Assembly (NCBI RefSeq): GCF_030272615.1 | Contig: NC_081413.1 | Span: 556,165,136 to 556,229,135, forward strand | Length of the DNA: 64,000 nt | From: Cryptomeria japonica | Taxonomy: Eukaryota > Streptophyta > Pinopsida > Cupressales > Cupressaceae | Direction of reading: 5' to 3' | Shown: positions 50,142-61,773 of the stretch, one piece after another | Position numbering within the stretch: the stretch's first letter is position 1 | Layout of the letters: every line of letters starts with the position of its first letter | The notes under the pieces: model-generated | What the model was told of the DNA's origin: nothing | The model's database searches: none | Seen by the model: the letters and a program-made list of their open reading frames with translations, nothing else | Position numbers and translations under genes: made by a program

Positions 50142-51272
50142 CGAATGAAACCTTCGTGCAATTGTCAAAATACTTGTGGCTAGAACAAGAAAAATGGATG
50201 GGGCCCCTAATTTGGTCATTTGACTTCTATGGGGAGTCATAAAAAATAGAGATTGAAATAACGTGCACTCTTATTCTATTTGCATCTAGGACTAAGAATA
50301 ATGAATCAAAATAAAGCTATGAATATCAAATGCTAGGTCTACATGTATCGATAAACTAGTGTGTATGAGATTGGTTAAAGGGCAATGATGGTCACCAAGA
50401 GATTTGCTAGCAAAAATGTTGACGGAAATGATAAGAAGAGCTACAATATTATTCAAACAAGAATAATAACTTATTGAAGCAATACTACCAACATGATGTA
50501 GAAGAGAGAAGTGAGCATATGGATTTGTTAATGAGAACTGAACAACATGTAGCCTCGACGAGCTTCAGCAATGGGAGCATGTGCAACCAAGCATAGCCAA
50601 GAGAGAGAGAATAGAAAGATTTCTTGATGTTCAAGAAGAAGCAAAATCAAAGATAGGTTTTCAAAAGAGTTCCTTGTAAGATGAAGGGTCAAATGTGAAT
50701 GGAAAAAGGTATTTTCTGGACATTTGGGTATAATAACCAGCAATAGTGGGTAGCTAGGAAAAAATCCTATGCTAGCAGGTATTGCTGGTAAAGCTTGGAT
50801 CCTGGTATGAGTATGTTTTGGGTATGGACCTGTGTACAGCTTGGGTACTTCTTGGGTGCTTGGGTTTGTTGTGGGCCACAACTCAGGCACCGAGGAAGTA
50901 TCCAAAGGCTGTACCCAAGCAAATATACCAAAATATGTGCATGCATATGAAATAAAATATGCAATACTTCTAAATTCTCATCAAATCTTCGATGAATATA
51001 CCGAGCAAATATTTGTATGAAGCCTTTTAATATTTAGAAGCAAAATATCAATTACCTAAGACTGTGTATGATGCTTTTGATGACGAAAATATGAATATTA
51101 AATGTCATTTGTAATTTGAATTTTCAGTGTGTAATGACATTTTGATACTTGAGTATTTTCATTTTTTTGGCAATTATGAGTATCTTTGTTCTTATATATA
51201 TATATTCTTGTACCCATACCCAAGCGTAAAAATTATCTGTACTGGGTTTTGGTTCTGATACCAACAACCTAT
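50142..51272. other. No gene recognised
   Basis: ORFs here are short and lack family features. A (ta)n run lies near 51196-51208. Just before the next element the minus strand reads tggtatcagaacc (51251-51263), close to an initiator-Met primer site. This may be chance or a trace of a minus-strand element. Confidence 0.45.
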
Positions 51273-51857
51273 TGTGACGTATTCACACATCGCCCCATTG
51301 CAAATGGGGACCCCTACTTTTTTCGCTTTGTGGGGTTTTGCTTTCTAGGTTTTAGAGTTTTGTCTGTTAGCCTTTGCTTTTCGAGTGTCGCCAGGGGGAT
51401 CACTAGGATGGCAGGTTCTGCTTGAGCCGAGGTGAGTCTTTGGGGCCCCAAAATTAGGGTTTCTTTGAGAGTCTTCCTTAGGGCCTGGTTTTGCTCTTGT
51501 TGCTAATTGTGTCTTGCTTGGTGAGTGAGTGTCATCCTTGAAGGTCTGAGTTAGGTCGAGTTGGTGAGGGATGAAGTTTGGAATGTCATCTTGATCTTCA
51601 AATGCCCTGAAATTTGGCTAAGTCTGGAATGTCCCAATCTTGAAATTTGGCTAAGTTTGGAATGTCCTGATTTTGAAATTTGACTAAGTCTGGAAAACTG
51701 AAGAATCCTCCAAAAACTAGATTTTGCAATATAACTCCTGGAGGTCCGAAACCACTCTCAAACATCCTGGAAGTATATATGGAATATAACTTAAAGTATA
51801 TCACTTATACTTAAATGTTATATTCCATAAAATAATCCTAACGAAGAGGCTAAAATG

Positions 51858-54166
51858 TCAAAATTCGCTACTGACCCTTCCAAAGGGTCCAAAGCGAATT
51901 TCAATTTTCGCTCCTAACCCTTCCAAAGGGTCCAGAGCGAAAATTCACCAAAGACTCAAGATCTCGCCTAAGTCAAAGAGTGGTCGAGCAAGTTTGCAAG
52001 GACATGGAAGGAAATGGATCTAGGATCGAGTCTAAGACAAAGTCAAGTCAGTTTGAAGGTGAATTGAGCCTAGAATAGAAATTTCGCTCCTGACCCTTCC
52101 AAAGGGTCCAGAGCGAAATTCTTGAAAACACTCATTTTCCCCTTTGCTAAAGTCAAGACCAAGATGGAGATGAAAGGAGAGTAGTCTATGTTTGCCTCCC
52201 AAAGAAAATTAGAGTTGAAAAAAGCAAGAATCAAGGTCAAATCATGATTTTCGCTCCTGACCCTTCCAAAGGGTCCAGAGCGAAAATCCTTGTAGCTCTT
52301 ATTTCCTTATTTGTTTTGGCTAGGTGTTGGCATGATGTAGGATAAATTGGTATGTTCTTGCCTTGCGAGGGAGTTGGACACTTTGAAAGATGAAGATTTT
52401 AGCCAAAAAGTGAATTTCGCTCCTGACCCTTCCAAAGGGTCCAGAGCGAAATTCATCATAAACCTTTTTTGCTCCCTTGTTTTGGCTTGAAACCTTGCTC
52501 CTTTGATGGAAAACGATCTATATTTGCCTCCAGGAGAAAATTGAAGTTTAAAAAATGAACAATCAAGCCCAAATGGTGAATTTCGCTCCTGACCCTTCCA
52601 AAGGGTCCAGAGCGAAAATCCTCCTAAGGCTCATCTCCTCCCTAGTTTGACCAAATTTTGAGTTGCAAGGCATCTTGAAGGGAAGTATGGGCATGTTTGG
52701 ACTTTGGAAATGTTTGAAAGCCTTGAAAAAATGAAGGATTCTAGCCAAGAAGGTGAATTTCGCTCCTGACCCTTCCAAAGGGTCCAGAGCGAAATTCCTT
52801 ACAAGCCTACCTTTTTGACCTTGCTTGGGCTTAAGACTTTGTTCCTTGCATGAGAATGATGTTTAGTTACCTTCTAGAGAAGATTGGAGGTGAAAAGATG
52901 AAGGATCAAGTCAAGAATGAGATATTCGCTCCTGACCCTTCCAAAGGGTCCAGAGCGAAAATCCTAAAAACCATCTTTTCTTCCAAAATTTGAGCAAAAT
53001 CAAACCTGGACAAGGGTGAGAGAAGTCATTTGGATTGCCTTAGAGTGGATTTTAGTCACCAAGAATGCAAATTTTGAAGCCAAAATGAGAATTTCGCTCC
53101 TAACCCTTCCAAAGGGTCCAGAGCGAAATTCCTAGGATCACCCTTTTTTTTTCCTTGCAAATCAAGTCAAGTTTTTGTTTTTTATGGCCTAGATAGGATT
53201 GAGGCGATGTGTCCTTGATCTTGGAGGTGGATTGGAGTTGAAATGATTGGAGGAATGAGCCTAAAACAAGATTTTCGCTCCTGACCCTTCCAAAGGGTCC
53301 AGAGCGAAAATCCTAAAACCCATCATTTTCTCCAAAATTTGTGCCAAGCCAAGCCTAGACCAAGGTAAAAGATGCCCTTGTGATTGCCCTTGAGTTGATG
53401 GTTGTCTCCAAAACTGATGATTTTAGGCCAGAGGAGGAAATTCGCTCCTGACCCTTCCAAAGGGTCCAGGGTGAAAATCCTTCAATCACCTATTTTGCCT
53501 TGCAAAATCAAGTTAAACTTAGGTTGGATGAAAGAAGTGAAGTGTTTCCTTGCCTTGTGAGGTGGATTGAAGTTGAAATAATGAAGAAGTGAACTACAAG
53601 CAAGAAATTCGCTCCTGACCCTTCCAAAGGGTCCAGAGCGAAAAACACTAAAACCATCCTTTTCTCCAAATTTTGTGCTAAGTCAGGGCTATACTAGGGT
53701 GAGAGAAGCTATTTAGAATGCCTTGGAAAGATGTTTCACCTTCAAAAATGTGAATTTTGAGCTAAAATTGGAATTTCGCTCCCGACCCTTCCAAAGGGTC
53801 CAGAGCGAAATTCTTCATCTGCCTATTTCCTCCTTGTGTCAAGTCAAAACTTTGAGTCCTAAGGTGTAGTTGAGGTTGAAATGATGTTACTTTGCCCTGC
53901 AAGATGAATTGAAGTGAAGGAGATGAGGAATTGAGACCTAAAGCTTGGATTTCGCTCCTGACCCTTCCAAAGGGTCCAGAGCAAAATTCCCAGTATCACC
54001 TAAATTGCTCACAATGACGATCAAGAAATGGATTCCCAGGCCTTGGTGGAGAAAAGACTAGTGTATGCTTGCCTTGGAAGGTATTTTAGAATAAAGACAT
54101 GATGGAATTTGTCCAAAAGTGCAAAATTCGCTCCTGACCCTTCCAAAGGGTCCAGGGCGAAATTCT
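51858..54166. repeat. Array of 15 near-identical 41-bp palindromes (copy B)
   Basis: The same palindrome as in copy A, seen from the other strand (aatttcgctcctgacccttc, then caaagggtccagagcgaaat). Starts lie near 51861, 51904, 52079, 52249, 52412, 52578, 52754, 52921, 53090, 53271, 53438, 53605, 53771, 53948 and 54125. Spacing is 163-181 bp except the first adjacent pair. The adjacent pair sits at the same end as in copy A. At least some spacers are collinear with copy A: the spacer near 54000-54120 matches 34732-34860 reversed. Confidence 0.95.
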
Positions 54167-54317
54167 TATGGAGCCCGTCCTTGGAAAGAATCTTAAGCAA
54201 ACTTCATTTTGATATCTTCTTGTTGATGATTTAAGGTAGGAAATGCTATGTTGAAATGAATTTATTATGTGTCCTTAATCATCTCTTGATTTGTTTTGCA
54301 GATGAAAGAAGAGTAGA

Positions 54318-54437
54318 CATCATCAAGGACGACCTCCTACAGTCCGGCATCAACAAGGACGACCTTCTCCAGCCCAGCATCATCAAGGACGGCCTTCTCC
54401 GGTCCAGCATCATCAGGGACGACCTCTTCCAGCATTC
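54318..54437 (+). repeat. Four 30-bp tandem repeats
   Basis: Four units start at 54318, 54348, 54378 and 54408, each beginning catcatcaaggacgacctcc or a close variant. The 30-bp length keeps a frame open, and the translated repeat is a hydrophilic IIKDDLLQSS-type decapeptide. Copy A shows only about one unit at this position (near 34327-34360), so expansion is specific to copy B. I regard the ORF (54256-54534) as incidental. Confidence 0.8.
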
Positions 54438-54865
54438 GAAGGAAAGGTACACCATCCATCCTGCACATCGAAGACAAAGGAAGTTAAAGCAAGGGTTCGT
54501 TGAAGAAGCAGACAGTTTCAGAAGAGTTAATTAAAGCTAGCTTCTCAGCAACATCAAATTGAATATCTACCAAGTTACAAGTGTCAGACAAGGTGGCATC
54601 CCAGTCATCACTCCTCCAGTCGGATTGGTCCACCTCAGCGTGTCTAGATTCAATGTACTTGACTCATGGGAGATGGCACAAACTTCGATGTACCTACCCC
54701 GGTTCTCCATTGGTCAAATATTCTAGAGAAGACGTGTCCAAATAATGCAATTATTTCATTGGCCAGAATTGAGTTTGTTGTAACAAACCCTAATTAGGGT
54801 TTTCATTGTAAAATCTCGGCCATTGATCTCAAATTGATCTGAGCCATTGAATTGTATTGAGGGTG

Positions 54866-54874
54866 CTATATAAG
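54866..54874 (+). promoter_or_regulatory. TATA-like motif in the 4.5-kb unit
   Basis: ctatataag is followed by an unstructured leader. The corresponding site in copy A reads tttatataaag, which is palindromic, so it does not settle the direction of transcription. Confidence 0.4.
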
Positions 54875-55738
54875 CCCTGGCTCCTCATTTGTAAAGGCTA
54901 ATAGTTAGTCAATAGTTGATAGTAGGTGAATAGTTAGCTAATAGTGAATAGTCAGTTAATAGAATAGCAGTTAGAGTAGAATAGAAAGACAAGGCAAGAT
55001 TGTTGCCAAGATGTTGTTGTAAAAGACTTTTGAACTTTATTGAAGAAATGGTGAAATCTATGGGTCGATTCAACAATTTGCATGGTCTCTATACTTCTCA
55101 AATTTGATTTCATGTTATTAGATGAGTGGAAAAAATGTGTTTGATTGATGGTGAAATTTGTATATCCATACTACTAGCAGTTTGTTGATTGCAGACTTGC
55201 CTTGTGTAGTCAACTGGAATCATTTAGCTTAAGCTTAACTTCAATTGTCGCTTCTTCATTGATATGCATCAGCCTGATGGTGTCTATGCCTGTAGCGATG
55301 ATCTGAACATCATAAAGCTTTCCTTCGAAGATCGCACTAACCTTGTGGAGATGGTCCTGGGATGTCAAGACAAGACTTAGTTAGAATTTCATCAAAGGTC
55401 ATTCATTGCTCCTACATTCTTAGTATCAGAATTAGATCCTTCCCTCGCCCTCATCCTTTTTCCTTTTTTTTCAAAATCTAGGCCAGTGAAATCTTGTGAT
55501 TCCAGCAAATCAGACATTCAGGTCATCGAGTGTAAGTCCCCTTGTGATTCCAGCAAAATCACATCATACCACAAAGAGCTTATCCACGAGTAGAGAACCT
55601 ACATAACAGGAACCTTGAAGCTTCTCTGATTGATCCTTCTGCGATATCTTCAGCATTCGGGAGCTTTATTCAAGAGAGGATAAGGTACCTTTAGGTATTT
55701 TATTCTGTGTTTGGTCGTGTACAAAATACACATCAACA

Positions 55739-55917
55739 CAATCGTACCCAAATCGACAACTAGCAAAAAAAAAAATGTTTAAATTTTTTATATTTTTTGG
55801 GATGCCTAGCACTTCATGCTCATGTCCTAGTGAAATCACTTAAAATTTAACACATGATCTCATGTCAGCAAGAAGAATTGGAATGTGATAAAGAAATTTG
55901 GCAATCTTGTGAATGAA
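55739..55917 (-). other. Flank between the 4.5-kb unit and the chromovirus
   Basis: It contains an A-rich run near 55766. On the minus strand it could continue the hAT remnant (FIHKIAKFLYHIP-like reading), because the chromovirus target duplication joins it to 62948. The protein similarity alone is too weak to be sure. Confidence 0.3.
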
Positions 55918-57086
55918 TGTGATAACCTCATCCTAGTTAGGGATAGTGGTTTGAGGAGTTAGCCTATTTTTGGAGCCTTGTAGGCTAACAGGGTATGGAT
56001 AAGGGGGCCAGTGATGCAGTATCTTGAGGAGTGGTCTGTCTATTTGTTCTAGATTAGTGTTGTGTTCAGTTCTGGTCTTCGTTTCATCAGTTTCTGACAT
56101 TATATGAGGATTTCCTAATTTTGAGGGAAAAACTGCTAAAAATAGCCATGGTCCTATTTTCATTGGCATGGCGAACTGTGGTCCCAGCTTCTGACAGTTT
56201 CAGTTTGTGAGCAATAATGAGGGAGATATGAATTTTTAAGTGATTCCCACAGGGAATTAATGTTTTAATGAAATATTAAAATAAAACCACAAAGTGCATC
56301 ACTTAAATTTATTTAAGTGAAACTTTAACATCTCCTAAGTTGGGCGTTGCTTTTAGGGTTAAGTTGGGAACCCTAAAAGCAGGTTATGATTTTTAAAAAT
56401 CTAATTGCCAAAAATCGTACTTTTTGGGTATTTAGGCAACCAAGAGGAAATTAAACCTCATTCATTGATATTGAGCATTTGACATTTCTTCTGAGCACTT
56501 GGCTATGGTGGCTAGGGTTTGGACCTGTTTTGGGGAGTGTGCGTTCTTCAGAATTCAGTAGCTTTGGGATTGTGAAAGATCAATCCAATTGTTGCAGCTT
56601 GGTTGGCTTCATTCAGAAGTCAAATTGAATTAAATTGGGGCAGATTTGGCTTCTTACAAGGCAAATTTGTTGTAGGTTTCCTATTTACTGTTTGTTGTTA
56701 GTTTTTCTGTGGTTTGGACGCTTCTTTTCCCAAACACATAGCTTGCTTATTTATTGGCACCATCTTCCACTGTTTGGGTGTCTTAGTATTAAATAAGAGC
56801 AGATCTGAATTGTTTCAGAATAAAAAATCAGAACTTTGTAAGTTGCTGATTGAATTCTTTTAATTTAATAAATTGGCTAAGGACCTACGGGTATGCTTCT
56901 AAATTCTCTAGTTTATTGTTTCAATTGATTAATTTCATGTATTATTTCAATATGTGTTGCAAATTAAAGAAACCCCCTTCTGCAACTTTTATCTATTTTT
57001 GAAAGACCATCTTAATAATCAAAATTACAAAGAAGATCTACAAATTACAGCAGGTTGAAGAGTTGAACCAGCAAGGGTTCATCACA
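55918..57086 (+). repeat. 5' LTR of the chromovirus
   Basis: It starts tgtgataacctcatcctagt and ends gggttcatcaca. The partner at 61774 starts tgtgatgtccccatcctagt, linking this family to the TGTRATGTCCCC solo LTRs by terminal sequence. Confidence 0.92.
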
Positions 57087-57087
57087 G

Positions 57088-57099
57088 TGGTATTAGAGC
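57088..57099 (+). other. Primer binding site of the chromovirus
   Basis: tggtattagagc lies one base after the LTR and differs at one position from the standard initiator-Met site. Confidence 0.8.
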
Positions 57100-60000
57100 T
57101 TTGATCCTACCTTCCTGGAGGGTTAGAATTTTTTATGCATCAACAACAGACTGGGCCTCACAGGTATTACACACGTAGGAGACCTGGTTTACAGGGTGAT
57201 CTTGATCAAACTGAAGAAATACCCTTGGAAATTATGGGGGATAGGAATGATAGTGAGCCACACAGAGAGATTGTTAACAATGAGGACCAAGACGTCGGAG
57301 TTATTATGAGGGGTTTAGTAACAGGTGGCAAATGTGTTGCAGCAGTTGACTACAACCATACAATAGATCACTGCGCCAAGGGGGCATAATCAGAACTAGG
57401 AGGAAAATGGTAGTGTTGCTAGTCGCCCAAGGGCAAGAGTGACTCCCACACACACCTATGATAGGCCTACACGCCCAACCTTTGTTAGAAATGAACCTGA
57501 AGAAGAGGACATGGCTGAGGAGGAAGATGAGGTGGCCTTTACGGTTAACGTGACCACACTTCATGATGAATGGGATGAATTACCACCAAGAGTTAAGGAA
57601 CATCTTAACTTTGACAGGTTTATGAGTTAGAAGAGGGAACACAACAAGAAGTGGAATTGTAATGACAAGAAACCTTGGAACAAAACTAATGATCTCAAAT
57701 ATGCAATCAACAAGCTCATACTTTCTACTTTTGATGGCAGCGGTAGAATTACAACTAGAGCTTGGATTAGCAAGTTGGATACCTTCTTGAACCTACGTCC
57801 TATGTCAGAAGAAGATGCTATTAAGTTTGCAGCTTTGCATTTGGATGGGGTAGCCCATGATTGGTGGCACCATGGGATGGTGACTTTGCATCATGACCTT
57901 ATTACTACATACCAAGAATTCACTGACAGATTGGTTGAGCGTTTTGATAAAAGAGATCCAGAGTTGTATTTCAGGGATTTAGCTCAGCTGAAACAAATGG
58001 GCAGCTTGAAATCTTATATTAGTGAATTTCAGAAGCTTTCAGTTATGGTAACTAACATCTCAGAGAGAAGGCTGGTCATTTTTTTTGTTGAAGGTCTTTA
58101 TGAGGCTATGAAAGGTTGGATTAAGGTTTTTGATCCCCCTACCTTGCAAGAAGCCATGAGGAAGGCACGCAGCATGGAATTTACCGCTCCTCGTAGTAAG
58201 TTCACTCCAAACAACTCAAAATCGTCCTCATCATTTAATGACAGCAAGTCTGATCAAAAGAAATCAGAAAATGTGGACCAAGGGAAGAAGTTTACAGCGC
58301 CTTTGGATAGGGAAATACTTAATGATTTGCGTAGAAGGAAGCTGTTTTTTCATTGTAAGGGCCCTTATGATCAAAACCATGATTGTTCCCTCAAGCCTAA
58401 GGGTCAAAATAGGAATATGGAGTGGTTTTATGAGGGAGAAAACATGACTGATAACACAGACCAACAAACTGATCAAGGTGATTCTGAGACTGAAAATTCA
58501 GAAAAGGAAGTTGAAAATGAAGGAGAATTCGACCTACGGGAAGCTCATATGTCTAGTATGCAAGGAGAAGGTTATTTTACGTTGCGTGGACTCTTGGCTG
58601 GTCAAAGAGTCATTTCTCTACTTGATACAGGTGCAACTCATAATTTCATAGATGCATGGTTGGTGGAGAAGTGTGGGATTCAAACTCAAGAGTTTGAAGG
58701 CATAAGGGTGAAAGTTGCCGATGGTAATGTGCTGACTTGTGATAGAATGATTTCAGACTTACCCATGAAACTCAATAATTATGAATTCAAAGCTGACTTT
58801 TATGTGGTTAACATGGGGAACATGGACGTGGTCCTTGGCATGACGTGGCTTCATGCCATAGGTGAATTTACACTCAACCTCAGAGATATGGAGATGAAAT
58901 TCAGGGTTGATGGGACTAATCATGTTCTTAAAGCTATCAAGGCCAGCAACTTGAAATTAATCACTCTTAAAAGAATGGAGAGACTTATCAGGCATGACAT
59001 GGTGGATTGGACAACATAGTGTAAACTAATGCCTACTTATGAGGAGCAGCATAAAACACCTTACCATTCAGATATTCAGGAGTACCATTCAGATATTCAG
59101 GAGCTTAGAGTTAAGCATACAAAGGTGTTTAGTGACATACCTCTTGGTAGGCCTCCTGATAGAGGTATAGAGCACATTATTGAGCTTGAAGAGGGCACCA
59201 AGCCCATCATGATTACACCTTACCAGCACCCCAAGCAGATGAAAGATGAAATCGAGAAATCCATCAAAGAACTTCTAGCAATGGGACACATAAGGCTGAG
59301 TAAATCTCCTTTCGCTTCATCAGTTGTTTTGGTGAAGAAGAAAGATGGCACACTCAGAATGTGCATTGATTATCGTACATTGATTATCGTATGTTGAATA
59401 GAAGGACTATAAAGAAGATGTATCCCATTCCTCGCATTGATGAGTTGTTAGATGAGCTTCATGGAGCTTGTTATTTCTCCAAGATTGACTTGAGGACAGG
59501 TTATCATCAGATCAGTGTCAGGGAGCAGGATATTGAGAAGACTGTATTTAGATGTCATTGTGGACACTATGAATTTTTGGTTATGCCTTTTGGGTTGACC
59601 AATGCACTAGCCACCTTTCAGTCCACTATGAACAGGGTCTTCCAGTCTTAGTTGAGAAGATTTGTTCTGGTTTTCTTTGATGACATTTTGGTTTACAGAA
59701 GAAATTGGGAGGAGCACCTGGTTCACTTGGATACTGTTTTAGGCATACTTGACAGGGAGTCCTTTTATGCCAAAGAGTCCAAGCGTGTATTGGGAATGGT
59801 CCTTCTTTTATTTGGGTCACATAATCAACAAAGAGGGAGTTCGCATGGATTTCGATAAGGTTCATGCCATTGTTGATTGGCCTACGCCTGAGACCCTGAC
59901 TCATCTTAGGGGATTTGTTGGTTTATGTGCCTTCTATCGTCGGTTTGTTAGTGGTTTTTCACGGCATGCCGCACCACTCACTGATTTGACCAAGAAGGGT

Positions 60001-61773
60001 GCATTTGTTTGGACACCTCTCGCACAGGAGTGTTTTGAGAAGTTCAAGCAATTGATGACTATGTGTCCAGTTCTTGCTTTACCTGATTTCACCAAACCTT
60101 TTGAGCTTCATTGTGATGCATATGGAGAGGGTATTGGTGCAGTAATTATGCAGGATCATCATCCTATAGCTTATGAGAGCAGGAACCTTCGGGGTCTGGA
60201 GAGGAGCTATAGTATTTATGATAAGGAAATGTTGGCCATCATGCATGCAATGGCCAAATTAAGGCAATATTTAGTTGGCAGCAAGTTTTGTGTCAAAATT
60301 GATCATAATAGTTTGAAGCATTTCCTTGGACAACAGGATCTAAATGAGTGTCAACAAAAGTGGGTCAGCAAGTTACAATCTTATGATTTTGACATCTCCT
60401 ATGTCAAAGGGACTCAGAACATTGTTGCTGATGCTTTATCTCGCCGCCCCCATTTGACCTCCATGGCAGCTGTTTTCGAAGATTGGAAACACTTGATTAT
60501 AGAAGAGTATGCCAAGAATCCATGGGCCTCTAGTATTATTGATGGGACAGTACAGGACAACAGGTACTCTCTTGCGAATGACCTCATCATTTACAATGAG
60601 AGGATATTTCTAGTCCTAGGTTCTGAGGTGAAGTGCATAGGATTGAGGTCTTTCCATGATTCACCTATGGTTGGACATCCCGGTTACTTTAAGACCTATA
60701 GCAGGTACGGGAGAGATTCTCTTGGAAGGGTCTCAAGTTTGATGTTCTTTAGTACATCAAAGAGTGTTCTGTCTGCCAGCAGAACAAGCAAGAGCACAAC
60801 TTTCCTGCAAGGTTACTTCAGCCACTTCCTATTCCTGACAGGAAGTGGGAATGCGTGTCTATGGACTTTATTACGGGCTTGCCGAAAGCTCAAGGGAGAG
60901 ACAACATTTATGTGGTAGTTGATCGGTTGACTAAGTATGCACATTTCTTCCCGATCACGACTACTTATTCAGCTGGACAAGTGGCTGATCTTTTCTTTTG
61001 TGAGGTATTCAGATTGCATAGTTTACCTCGGAGTATTGTCAGTAATAGGGATAGCAGGTTCATGGGTCACTTCTGGCAAGAGTTATACAAACTTTGCGAG
61101 ATAGAGCTCACTCCGAGTACCAGTTACCACACCCAGACTGATGGACAGACAAAGATTGTCAACAAATGGGTGGAAGGATACTTGTGGAACTATATTTCAG
61201 GGCAACAAAAGGCTTGGGTGAAGTGGTTACATTTGTGCGAGTATTGTTATAATCCACTCACCACATGACTATTTAGATGAAACCTTTCAGAGCTTTGTAT
61301 GGATATGATGCTCCTAGTTTTTTGGATTTATTGATGAGCGATTGCAGAGTACCGAGTGTTGGGAATCTGTTACAGGAGAACCAGGATATTATGAGAGCAC
61401 TTCGTGACAATATTCAGAAGGCTCAGAATCAGCAAAAGCAATATGCTAATTAGAGGAGGGTTGAGCGATCTTTTGAGATTGGGGATATGGTGTATCTGAT
61501 GCTACAGTCCTATAAACAGTCCTCTCTTCGGAAGAAGGGCTCAGAGAAACTCAAGCCATGTTATTATGGTCCTTTTAGGATTACCAGGTGAGTTGGCTAG
61601 GTGGCTTATGAGTTAGATTTACCAACTGATAGTAAGGTTCATAATGTCATCAGGGAATTTTTTATTAAATGGAAGTACCTACCGATAGAGGATGCTACTT
61701 GGGAGTGTGATAACATTTTACAACATCTAGCATTGAGTTTGCTTGAGGACAAGCAAATTCTGGGAGAGCGGAC

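Larger units (their letters stand above)
51273..55738 (+). mobile_element. 4.5-kb LTR-like unit, copy B
   Basis: This 4466-bp unit starts tgtgacgtattcacacatcg and ends tacacatcaaca, reverse complementary to copy A along its whole length. Order: 570 bp unique with a terminal hairpin (ccccattgcaaatgggg, near 51293), an array of 15 palindromes (51858-54166), then about 1.57 kb that includes a 30-bp x4 repeat, a TATA motif (ctatataag, 54866) and the conserved end. A splice-donor-like site (gaggtgagtc, near 51430) and an acceptor-like site (ttgttttgcag, 54291-54301) bracket the array. No conserved coding domain and no clear target duplication are seen. It is a solo LTR of a very long-LTR family, or a non-autonomous element. 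Confidence 0.8.

Noticed and set aside
50528-50964. Minus-strand ORFs of 125 and 65 aa
   Set aside because: No recognisable motif. The sequence is pyrimidine-biased and flanked by elements.
54256-54534. 92-aa ORF with a decapeptide repeat
   Set aside because: The open frame follows from a 30-bp tandem repeat. Copy A lacks the expansion and there is no conserved domain.
32951-55738. Copies A and B as the two LTRs of one giant element
   Set aside because: They lie in opposite orientation, copy A has its own flanking ggtacc repeat, and unrelated elements fill the space between.
51273-55738. The 4.5-kb unit as a Helitron
   Set aside because: A hairpin lies near one end, but the termini are not TC/CTRR. 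Copy A has a flanking direct repeat, and insertion is not between A and T.
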